From the IMG/VR virus record IMGVR_UViG_3300018428_000155, positions 1 to 25,855 of that record: a DNA stretch of 25,855 nucleotides. One strand, 5' to 3'. The notes below the pieces were generated by a model, which made no database searches, was not told where the DNA came from, and saw only the letters and a list, made by a program, of their open reading frames with translations. Both the position numbers and the translations under genes were made by a program. The stretch comes from a virus. Shown here piece after piece: positions 15,529-22,224 of this stretch (position 1 is its first letter; every line of letters starts with the position of its first letter).

Positions 15529-16199
15529 TGGTATTAGATAATTATATGCACATACAACCTTCGTTTTTAACAATAGACGAAGTTAATTTGATACATGATT
15601 TTGCAAATCAACAAAATGAAGAAAATGCATCTGTTGGTAATGAAGGTAATCATGGACAAGATGATAGAATTAGAAGGTCACAAGTAAAGTGGTTACAACC
15701 ACACGAACTACCAAACAATCTAATTGATAAAATAAATCAAGGTATAGACACTGCACACAAAGAGAGTAATTGGAATTGGGAATTACTCCATCAACAAATA
15801 ATTCAATATACCATATATCATGCAAAGGGAGAACACAATCAAACTGATTCAGGTTTTTACACATGGCATCAAGATGCAGGGCCACCTAGTATTCCATATA
15901 GAGAGAATGGAGAAAATTTGATTCGTAAGACATCATGGGTTATCCAATTATCACATCCTGACCAATACGAGGGTGGTGCGTTTCAATGGATAGAACCTAC
16001 ACCTATATTTGATAGACTTCCACAACACAACATTAGTAATGTAGACATGACAAATGCAATCAGAACAATTCCTTTTTCAGGAAAAGAGGTAGGTTCACTA
16101 TTGGTATTTCCATCTTTCTTACACCATCAAGTTCCTCATATCACTCGTGGAACTAGAGTATCTCTCGTTGGATGGGTGTGTGGGAGAGATTATGTCTAA
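15528..16199 (+). CDS. 2OG-Fe(II) oxygenase (PKHD-like)
   Basis: Predicted 2OG/Fe(II) dioxygenase of 223 residues. FYTWHQDAGPP gives H114-x-D116, and FPSFLHHQVPHITRGTRVSL gives the distal H200 and the 2OG-binding R210, in the order H-Q-V-P-H-I-T-R-G seen in prolyl-hydroxylase-like proteins. SWVIQLSHPDQYEGGAFQW is the usual strand before the distal His. I place the start at the ATG overlapping the uvsY stop. The gene is inserted between uvsY and uvsW and overlaps uvsW by one base (TAATG), so it is expressed with recombination genes. The substrate is unknown. Confidence 0.85.
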   Translation: MVLDNYMHIQPSFLTIDEVNLIHDFANQQNEENASVGNEGNHGQDDRIRRSQVKWLQPHELPNNLIDKINQGIDTAHKESNWNWELLHQQIIQYTIYHAKGEHNQTDSGFYTWHQDAGPPSIPYRENGENLIRKTSWVIQLSHPDQYEGGAFQWIEPTPIFDRLPQHNISNVDMTNAIRTIPFSGKEVGSLLVFPSFLHHQVPHITRGTRVSLVGWVCGRDYV

Positions 16200-17647
16200 T
16201 GAAAGTTTCAGTATCTAAGGTCGATGATGTCTTTATGAAAGTTCATTGTGATGATGGACTTGCAAGAGACTTATTTGATTTCTTTTCCTTTACAGTTCCT
16301 AATGCAAAGTTTATGCCTTCTGTTAAAAACAGATTTTGGGATGGTAAGGTCAGACTCTTTTCTATAAAAACAAACAAAGTGTATATTGGATTACTTCCTT
16401 ATGTAGATGAGTTCTGCAGGGAGAGAGGATATGAGTTTGAAGGTATCGAAGAGGTAATTGGAGAAAAAACTAGACTCACTGATGAGGATGTTGATTACTT
16501 TATTAATGGGGATGATTTAATCCCTGGCTTAGGACTTCCTTTCCAACCAAGAGACTATCAAATCGATGCATTCAAAACTGCAGTGCAATATGGTAGACAA
16601 CTTTTATTATCTCCTACTGCAAGTGGTAAGTCATTAATTATCTACATGTTGTGTAGGTGGTTTGAAGGAGAAATGTCTCTACCTAACTGTAAGACTGTAA
16701 TTATCGTTCCTACAACTTCTCTCGTTGAACAGATGGCAAAGGACTTTGAAGAGTATGGTTATAACATACCTATCTGTAAAATCTATAGTGGACAAGAAGT
16801 GTTTGATGCACCTATTACTATTACTACATGGCAGAGTTTCAGTAAAGCACCTAAAGAGGTCATGCAACAATTTGATGTAGTGATAGGAGACGAAGCACAC
16901 CTATTCAAAGCAAACACACTCAAAGGTATCTTAGAGAAGATGAAGACCACTGCAATTCGTATAGGAACTACAGGAACACTTGATGGTTCAGAATGTCATA
17001 GACTTCAACTCGAAGGATTATTCGGGCCAGTGAAAAAAGTTATATCGTCATACCAACTCATGGAAGAGGGAACCATTGCAAATATTGATATTCAATGTGT
17101 CATACTTCGTCATACAAAACAAAAGAAACTGTCTTATCAAGAAGAAATGGACTATCTTGTAAGTAGTGAATTACGAAATCAATTTATAGTAAACTTAGTG
17201 TCATCTTTAAAAGGTAATACACTTGTTCTGTTTCAATATGTTGAGAAACACGGAGAAGTATTATACCCTATGTTAGATGGTCGTGTCAAAGGTTTACATT
17301 ATGTCTATGGTGGAACAGACACCGAAGACAGAGAGAAAGTTAGAGAACTGGTAGAAAAATCTAGAGACAATGTTATTCTTGCATCGTATGGAACATTCTC
17401 TACTGGTATAAACATTAAAAGGATAGATAATATAGTGTTTGCAAGTCCTTCCAAATCAAGAATTAGAAATCTACAATCAATCGGTAGAGGATTAAGAAAA
17501 TCTGAAGATAAAACTAAGATGAGACTGTTCGATATAGCAGACGACTTACAATGTGATAATTATACTCTCAATCACTTGAAAGATCGTATAAATATTTACA
17601 ATGAGGAACAATTTCCTTATGAAATACAACAGTTTGACTTAAATTAA
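16199..17647 (+). CDS. uvsW: UvsW RNA-DNA and DNA helicase
   Basis: Superfamily 2 helicase that unwinds R-loops and branched DNA and helps switch replication from origin to recombination mode. 482 residues from the ATG at 16199 (T4 UvsW is 503). The N-terminal substrate-binding domain has LFDFFSFTVPNAKFMPSVKN then RFWDGKVRLF. The helicase core has QPRDYQ (116-121), SPTASGKS (138-145), DEAH (231-234), GTTGTLDG (motif III) and QSIGRGLRKSE (motif VI). The earlier in-frame ATG at 16172 lies within the oxygenase gene and adds nine unrelated residues, so I prefer 16199, which matches the T4 start plan. Confidence 0.95.
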   Translation: MKVSVSKVDDVFMKVHCDDGLARDLFDFFSFTVPNAKFMPSVKNRFWDGKVRLFSIKTNKVYIGLLPYVDEFCRERGYEFEGIEEVIGEKTRLTDEDVDYFINGDDLIPGLGLPFQPRDYQIDAFKTAVQYGRQLLLSPTASGKSLIIYMLCRWFEGEMSLPNCKTVIIVPTTSLVEQMAKDFEEYGYNIPICKIYSGQEVFDAPITITTWQSFSKAPKEVMQQFDVVIGDEAHLFKANTLKGILEKMKTTAIRIGTTGTLDGSECHRLQLEGLFGPVKKVISSYQLMEEGTIANIDIQCVILRHTKQKKLSYQEEMDYLVSSELRNQFIVNLVSSLKGNTLVLFQYVEKHGEVLYPMLDGRVKGLHYVYGGTDTEDREKVRELVEKSRDNVILASYGTFSTGINIKRIDNIVFASPSKSRIRNLQSIGRGLRKSEDKTKMRLFDIADDLQCDNYTLNHLKDRINIYNEEQFPYEIQQFDLN

Positions 17648-18186
17648 TGACAAGACCTTCAGACCTAACCCCAACAAGATACGAAGTTATCAGACTGACT
17701 ACAGGTCAGGAAATGGTTGGTATGACAAGAGAATTATCAGACCAAGGTATTGAGATTACTTTACCAATGATATGTCATTTAACTGTTCAACCTTCTCGTA
17801 GCACACTTGCAACTTTCTACCCCTATGCACCTTTATCAGGTGATTCTAAAGTTATCCTTCCATGGGATATTGTTGCACATAGAAATCTTCTAAACCCTCA
17901 GTTTATAGATTTGTATGATAGTGCAAGTTCTCAGTGGTTGACTATGATTGAGAATGGGAGTATACCTCTCGTAGAAACTCGTCCTGACCAAGTTGCAAAA
18001 GACTTTAAATCTATAATGGACAATAAAATAAGAAAGATTGTCGATAGATTAGATGACTATTCTGCAATGGATGATGATGATGCTCTAGATATTGAAGAGG
18101 TTATGAAAAAACTTTATGACCCAATCACTGATGAAGAAGAGTTCAGAATGGCTCGTCCACCTAAGGACAAAAAAAAGTTCCATTAA
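17647..18186 (+). CDS. Unknown T4-like phage protein with a possible Sm-like N-terminal domain
   Basis: A 179-residue protein. The first 95 or so residues (RYEVIRLTTGQEMVGMTREL, GIEITLPMICHLTVQPSRST, YAPLSGDSKVILPWDIVAHR) look like a small beta barrel: the run vi-L-x-x-G-x-x-x-x-G followed by a strand pair resembles an LSm/Hfq-like fold. That is inference from pattern only. The C-terminal half is a charged helix with an acidic cluster (MDDDDALDIEEVMKKLYDPI) and a basic end (RPPKDKKKFH). It overlaps uvsW by one base and ends the uvsY-uvsW operon. It could bind RNA or nucleoprotein. Confidence 0.7.
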   Translation: MTRPSDLTPTRYEVIRLTTGQEMVGMTRELSDQGIEITLPMICHLTVQPSRSTLATFYPYAPLSGDSKVILPWDIVAHRNLLNPQFIDLYDSASSQWLTMIENGSIPLVETRPDQVAKDFKSIMDNKIRKIVDRLDDYSAMDDDDALDIEEVMKKLYDPITDEEEFRMARPPKDKKKFH

Positions 18187-18280
18187 TTTTCAAAAACATA
18201 TACTTTAGGATAAAAAGTTTTATATATACCTGCGTATAATTTATAATTATATTGTATTATTAACACAACTTATATTTGAA
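18187..18280 (+). promoter_or_regulatory. Very AT-rich spacer with possible sigma70 -10 boxes
   Basis: Two TATAAT hexamers (18235-18240 and 18242-18247) and a TATTAT (18255-18260) lie in this spacer before the small membrane genes, but no good -35 box is at 16-18 bases. It is probably the promoter region for the cluster. No terminator hairpin was seen for the preceding operon. Confidence 0.3.
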
Positions 18281-18415
18281 ATGACTGAATTAGTAAAAAA
18301 AATCACCACAGAAATGAAAAACTTTGACGAAGAATCCTTTGTTGATGGTCTTGAGCTTGTAGTATTAGTATTTGTATTCATTACTACAACAATGGCCATT
18401 GCACCAATCATCTAA
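18281..18415 (+). CDS. Tiny membrane protein, unknown function
   Basis: A 44-residue frame: a charged amphipathic start (MTELVKKITTEMKNFDEESF) and one C-terminal transmembrane segment, about residues 25-44 (LVVLVFVFITTTMAIAPII). The stop is followed two bases later by the ATG of the next membrane protein. I do not recognise it. The regular composition and the packed array of three such genes make it a probable real gene, though coding is hard to prove at this size. No clear ribosome binding site is seen. Confidence 0.5.
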   Translation: MTELVKKITTEMKNFDEESFVDGLELVVLVFVFITTTMAIAPII

Positions 18416-18416
18416 T

Positions 18417-18578
18417 ATGGAATTTATAGCAATATCAATTATCTCTATCTTTGTTAGTTGGTTATACTTATCTTATGCACCAATGCACGAAATTCATGAT
18501 GCACTATTGGTAGAGAATATGTCAAACCAAAAACATAAACATGAGATATCAACATCAGTTACAACTACCACTAAATAA
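18417..18578 (+). CDS. Tiny membrane protein, unknown function
   Basis: A 53-residue frame with an N-terminal transmembrane segment (MEFIAISIISIFVSWLYLSY) and a polar His/Lys/Thr-rich tail that would face the cytoplasm or periplasm (NQKHKHEISTSVTTTTK). I chose the ATG at 18417, just after the preceding stop. The in-frame ATG at 18372 would overlap the preceding gene and add unrelated residues. Family unknown; a host-membrane modifying or lysis-related role is possible but is only a guess. Confidence 0.5.
   Translation: MEFIAISIISIFVSWLYLSYAPMHEIHDALLVENMSNQKHKHEISTSVTTTTK
18570..18577 (+). promoter_or_regulatory. Late-box-like ACTAAATA five bases before a GTG
   Basis: ACTAAATA overlaps the preceding stop codon and sits exactly five bases before an in-frame GTG at 18583, the same spacing as at 858, 8516 and 22225. 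It may be a chance match because TAA stops in AT-rich DNA often create it. Confidence 0.3.
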
Positions 18579-18582
18579 AACA

Positions 18583-18750
18583 GTGGATACAACTCCTGAA
18601 CAAGTAAAGGAGTGGGAAGAAACCGATTTCTTTAGGAAAGGAGACTTTAACCCATTATTACTGTTTGTTGTTATTCCATCAATAGTTCAGGTCGTAGTTG
18701 TGGGATTGATGTTTGGAGTATTTGCACTTAATCAATATCTCTTTTATTAA
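18583..18750 (+). CDS. Tiny membrane protein, unknown function
   Basis: A 55-residue protein if started at the GTG at 18583, or 69 residues from the ATG at 18541, which lies inside the preceding gene. The N-terminal part is acidic (PEQVKEWEETDFFRKGDFNP). One long hydrophobic segment follows (LLLFVVIPSIVQVVVVGLMF and on), ending in NQYLFY. The length of hydrophobic sequence fits one transmembrane helix with a short C-terminal tail. It is the last of three small membrane genes before the gene 55 promoter. Function unknown. Confidence 0.55.
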   Translation: MDTTPEQVKEWEETDFFRKGDFNPLLLFVVIPSIVQVVVVGLMFGVFALNQYLFY

Positions 18751-18839
18751 TATATCCCCCTGACCACATAGTTATCTTATCATACAAATTTTTCTTTTAT
18801 AAGGGACTTTTTGTAAAAAATTCAAAAAAATAAATACTA

Positions 18840-18867
18840 AAAAACCCCTTACAAATACAGGGTTTTT
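18840..18867. terminator. Hairpin AAAAACCC/GGGTTTTT, possible terminator
   Basis: Eight perfect pairs around a 12-base loop, with the T run on the 3' arm. It could end the small membrane gene transcript. It overlaps the gene 55 promoter. The stem has only three G-C pairs, so it is weaker than the gene 23 terminator. Confidence 0.4.
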
Positions 18868-18877
18868 ACTGTATTAT
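18849..18877 (+). promoter_or_regulatory. Sigma70-type promoter abutting gene 55
   Basis: TTACAA (18849-18854), 17 bases, TATTAT (18872-18877). Exactly six bases then separate the -10 box from the gene 55 ATG at 18884, placing the predicted +1 on the start codon. No Shine-Dalgarno sequence is present. It fits early or middle expression of the late sigma factor by host polymerase. Confidence 0.55.
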
Positions 18878-18883
18878 ATACAC

Positions 18884-19435
18884 ATGACTACTAAAAAACA
18901 AAATGAACACTATGTAAATAACAAAGAGTTCACTCAAGCAGTCTCCGAGTTTAATGCAGCTGTTAAACTTGCAGAATCAAAGGGGAAAACCCCACCTAGA
19001 ATGACTGAATACATTGGGGAGTGTATCTATAAGATTGCAACTCGATTATCCACTCGTCCTAACTTTATCAATTACACTTATCGAGACGAAATGATTTGTG
19101 ATGCAATCGAGAATTGCATACAGTATATCAATAATTTCGATGCAGAGAAATCCAACAATGCTTTTGCATACATTACACAAATTTGTTACTATGCATTCCT
19201 GAGAAGAATACAAAAGGAGAAAAAACAGGTATTCATAAAACAAAAACAAATTGAACAAGCAAGTGTTATGATGGATTCATTTGATACTATCGATGGTGTC
19301 TATGACCCTACACTCACCAATACTAATATAGAGTGGATGCAGGAAAACATGAACCCTGTTGATTATCAACCAAGAAAAACTAAACGAACAACAAAGAAAA
19401 CATCAAAAAATAATTTAGATAACTTTACTGAATGA
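18884..19435 (+). CDS. 55: gp55 late-transcription sigma factor
   Basis: Phage sigma factor, 183 residues (T4 gp55 is 185), that directs host RNA polymerase to TATAAATA late promoters, several of which are in this window. PPRMTEYIGECIYKIATRLS, FINYTYRDEMICDAIENCIQ and INNFDAEKSNNAFAYITQIC with YYAFLRRIQKEKKQ form the sigma region 2 equivalent and are diagnostic of the family. The short basic tail ends in a hydrophobic/acidic peptide (NNLDNFTE), where T4 gp55 contacts the sliding clamp. That the clamp contact is kept is inference. It overlaps gene 47 by four bases (ATGA). Confidence 0.94.
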   Translation: MTTKKQNEHYVNNKEFTQAVSEFNAAVKLAESKGKTPPRMTEYIGECIYKIATRLSTRPNFINYTYRDEMICDAIENCIQYINNFDAEKSNNAFAYITQICYYAFLRRIQKEKKQVFIKQKQIEQASVMMDSFDTIDGVYDPTLTNTNIEWMQENMNPVDYQPRKTKRTTKKTSKNNLDNFTE

Positions 19436-20499
19436 AGATAGCAATATTGAATGACACTCATTGTGGAGTTCGAGGTGATATGATAGAAATGTCAAATTAC
19501 CAAGGTCGATTCTATAATGAGATATTTTTTCCATACCTAGATGAACATGATATCAAACATATCATTCACTTAGGTGATTACTTCGATAGAAGAAAGTATA
19601 TTAACTTTGCATCTATGAAGGCAAACCTCAAACATTTTATCGAACCGATGAATGAGAGAGGAATCACTATGGACTTAATCCTAGGTAATCATGATACTTA
19701 TTATAAAAATACCAATGAGGTCAATTCACCTGAGTTACTCTTATACAATCAACCCAATGTTAATGTTATATCAGAATGTCAAACTAAAGAGTTTGATGGT
19801 TTCAATATTGCAATGGTTCCATGGATTAACTCAGAAAACTATGCAGATTCAGTAGAATACTTATTAGAATGTCAAGCTTCTATTGCAATGGGACACTTTG
19901 AGATTGAAGGTGCATTGATGATGCCAGGCATGATGTGTCAACATGGTCTTGACCATTCATACTTAAAAAGATTTGACAAAGTGTTTAGTGGTCATTTCCA
20001 TCATAAATCAGAAGTAAAAAACATTCGATACCTAGGTTCTCAAATGCAGTTCACTTGGTCAGACTATGGAGACGAAAAGTATTTCCATATCTTTGATACG
20101 GATACACAAGATGTATCACCTATTCATAATCCTTTAACAATGTTTGAAAAAGTATTTTATGACGATACAGATGAGACTTTTGAAACAATAACAAATAAAG
20201 ACTATTCAAATGTTACTGGTAAATTTACAAAAATTATAGTTGTTAATAAAGACAATCCTTATTGGTTTGATTCATTCTTAGACAAAATACATTCTGCAGG
20301 GCCATTGCACTTGCAGGTAGTAGATGATAATAAACATATGGATTTCTTTGACGAAGATGATATAGAAGATATCGAAGATACACTTACGATACTAACAAAG
20401 TATGTAGAAGGACTTGATATACAAGGAAAGAAAAAACCATTGACAGACCTTATGTCTTCATTGTATCATGAAGCATTGGACGAACATAACTATCTATGA
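19432..20499 (+). CDS. 47: gp47 recombination nuclease subunit (Mre11/SbcD-like)
   Basis: Metallophosphoesterase nuclease that with gp46 resects DNA ends for recombination and helps degrade host DNA. 355 residues (T4 gp47 is 339). All calcineurin-like motifs are present: NDTHCG (D8, H10), HLGDYFDRR (D49), LGNHD (N86, H87, D88), AMGHFEIEG (H155) and SGHFHHKSE (H188, H190). The ATG overlaps the gene 55 stop by four bases, and its own stop overlaps the gene 46 ATG in the same way, indicating strong coupling of the three genes. Confidence 0.96.
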   Translation: MKIAILNDTHCGVRGDMIEMSNYQGRFYNEIFFPYLDEHDIKHIIHLGDYFDRRKYINFASMKANLKHFIEPMNERGITMDLILGNHDTYYKNTNEVNSPELLLYNQPNVNVISECQTKEFDGFNIAMVPWINSENYADSVEYLLECQASIAMGHFEIEGALMMPGMMCQHGLDHSYLKRFDKVFSGHFHHKSEVKNIRYLGSQMQFTWSDYGDEKYFHIFDTDTQDVSPIHNPLTMFEKVFYDDTDETFETITNKDYSNVTGKFTKIIVVNKDNPYWFDSFLDKIHSAGPLHLQVVDDNKHMDFFDEDDIEDIEDTLTILTKYVEGLDIQGKKKPLTDLMSSLYHEALDEHNYL

Positions 20500-22211
20500 T
20501 AAATTTTACAAAGGTAAGATGGAAGAACTTACTTTCATCAGGTAATACATTTACTGAAATAGAATTAGACAAACATCAAACCACACTCATACTTGGAGAA
20601 AATGGTGCAGGAAAATCTACACTATTGGATGCATTATGTTTTGGTTTATATGGAAAAGGATTTCGTAATCTAAAGAAAGAACTCCTTATCAATTCAATCA
20701 ATCAAAAAGACCTAGTGGTAGAAGTTGAATTTACCATAGGTAAAAAATCTTACAAAGTAATTCGTGGTGCAAAACCAAATAGGTTTGAGTTGTATGTAAA
20801 CAAAACACTTGTTAATCAAGATGCAACCATGAAAGACTATCAAGAACACTTGGAGAAGAATGTTCTCAAAATGAGTTATCGTTCTTTTACTCAAGTTGCA
20901 ATTTTAGGTTCTGCAAACTTTACTCCTTTTATGCAATTAAAAACTGCAGAGAGAAGAAAACTTGTAGAAGACCTATTAGATATTTCTATCTTCTCAACTA
21001 TGCAAGACTTACTTAAGAAGAGAATATCAAACCATACAGTGGATGTGAGAGAAACAAACCATGAAATTGAACTTTTAGAAGAAAGAATCCATGGACTACA
21101 TGGACAACTAAATGCTCTTCGTGAAAATCGTGATGCAAAAATCAAACAACATGAAAACACTGTTAATGAAACCCATAATAACATTAACAACCTCATGGAG
21201 AGAATAGATGAAAAGACGAAAAATGTGGTGGAGAAAAAATCCACTATCTCGGATAAAGACCCTCAAACGGATAGACTCAAACAAGCTGTTGAACTGGAGA
21301 GAAAACTCTCAGAAAATTATGACAAAGCCAGAAAAGAGATTAAGTTTTATGAAACGAATGACGACTGTCCAACATGTAAACAGGGTTTAGACGAGGAACA
21401 TAAAAAGTCTCACATTGCAGAAAGAGAAAGTAAGTCAAAAGAACTACAAGGTGCAATGGAAAGTATCAGTGAAACGATTGAAGAGGTCAGACATCGTATG
21501 GAAGAGATACAGAGTATACAAGACGAGATAGAAACCATACAAAAGGAGATAGGATTATTACAAACTGAAATCCTATCCAACCAAAAATTTGTTAAAAAGA
21601 TACAGGAAGAAATTGATAATCTAAGAAACGAAGGAAATGGTAATGGTGATGTGCAAGACAAGATTGATGATAGTGAAGAGTCTTTAGAAATACTTCATAC
21701 AAAGAAAGAAAACCTTGCAGACTTAGGACACTATTATGATATTGCAACGACACTTCTAAGAGACCAAGGTGTTAAACAAAAAATTATCAAACAATATGTT
21801 CCAATTATGAACAAGATGATTAACAAGTATCTTGCACAATTAGAATTCTATGTTGGTTTTGAATTGAATGAATCATTTGAGGAAACTATCAAGTCTAGAT
21901 TTAGGGATGTATTCAAATACGATAACTTCTCACAAGGTGAAAAGATGAGAATCGACTTATCATTACTCTTCACTTGGAGAGCTGTTGCAAGAATGAAGAA
22001 TTCAGTGAACACTAACTTATTGATATTAGATGAAGTTTTTGATAGTTCACTTGACACTAATGGAACAGACGACTTCCTAAAACTACTCAATAGTCTTACT
22101 GAGAAGACCAATGCATTTATCATATCACATAAAGGTGATGCATTGTATGATAAATTCAATGATGTTCTAAGGTTTGAGAAACACAAAAACTTCTCAAGAC
22201 TGTCTGAATAA
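20496..22211 (+). CDS. 46: gp46 recombination ATPase subunit (Rad50/SbcC-like)
   Basis: ABC/SMC-type ATPase partner of gp47, 571 residues (T4 gp46 is 560). Walker A GENGAGKST (34-42), a long coiled coil split by the zinc hook CPTC (291-294), the signature FSQGEKMRIDLS (about 478-489), Walker B LLILDE (508-513) and the H-loop AFIISHKGD (about 542-550) are all intact. The start overlaps gene 47 by four bases (ATGA). The stop codon is followed at once by the late promoter for the next gene. Confidence 0.97.
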   Translation: MINFTKVRWKNLLSSGNTFTEIELDKHQTTLILGENGAGKSTLLDALCFGLYGKGFRNLKKELLINSINQKDLVVEVEFTIGKKSYKVIRGAKPNRFELYVNKTLVNQDATMKDYQEHLEKNVLKMSYRSFTQVAILGSANFTPFMQLKTAERRKLVEDLLDISIFSTMQDLLKKRISNHTVDVRETNHEIELLEERIHGLHGQLNALRENRDAKIKQHENTVNETHNNINNLMERIDEKTKNVVEKKSTISDKDPQTDRLKQAVELERKLSENYDKARKEIKFYETNDDCPTCKQGLDEEHKKSHIAERESKSKELQGAMESISETIEEVRHRMEEIQSIQDEIETIQKEIGLLQTEILSNQKFVKKIQEEIDNLRNEGNGNGDVQDKIDDSEESLEILHTKKENLADLGHYYDIATTLLRDQGVKQKIIKQYVPIMNKMINKYLAQLEFYVGFELNESFEETIKSRFRDVFKYDNFSQGEKMRIDLSLLFTWRAVARMKNSVNTNLLILDEVFDSSLDTNGTDDFLKLLNSLTEKTNAFIISHKGDALYDKFNDVLRFEKHKNFSRLSE

Positions 22212-22219
22212 TATAAATA
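22212..22219 (+). promoter_or_regulatory. Late promoter TATAAATA abutting the gene at 22225
   Basis: Perfect late box starting one base after the gene 46 stop, with exactly five bases (GTATT) before the ATG at 22225. The predicted start site is the A of the ATG, with no ribosome binding site. It makes this gene late while gene 46 upstream is not. Confidence 0.7.
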
Positions 22220-22224
22220 GTATT

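Noticed and set aside
16172-16198. Upstream ATG for uvsW
   Set aside because: It lies within the oxygenase gene and adds nine residues without counterpart. The ATG at 16199 overlaps the oxygenase stop and matches the UvsW N-terminal plan.
18541-18582. Longer ATG start for the third small membrane protein
   Set aside because: It overlaps the preceding gene by 38 bases and adds a Gln/Leu-rich peptide that is the out-of-frame reading of that gene's Thr-rich tail. The GTG at 18583 follows the stop and keeps the whole membrane segment. It is not excluded.
18829-18836. AATAAATA as a late promoter before gene 55
   Set aside because: Two mismatches fall at the favoured first bases, it lies over 45 bases upstream in an A-run, and a better sigma70-type promoter is directly at the gene start.
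21208-21390. Alternative + frame inside gene 46
   Set aside because: Basic low-complexity peptide in the coiled-coil region of gp46. No ribosome binding site and no independent evidence.
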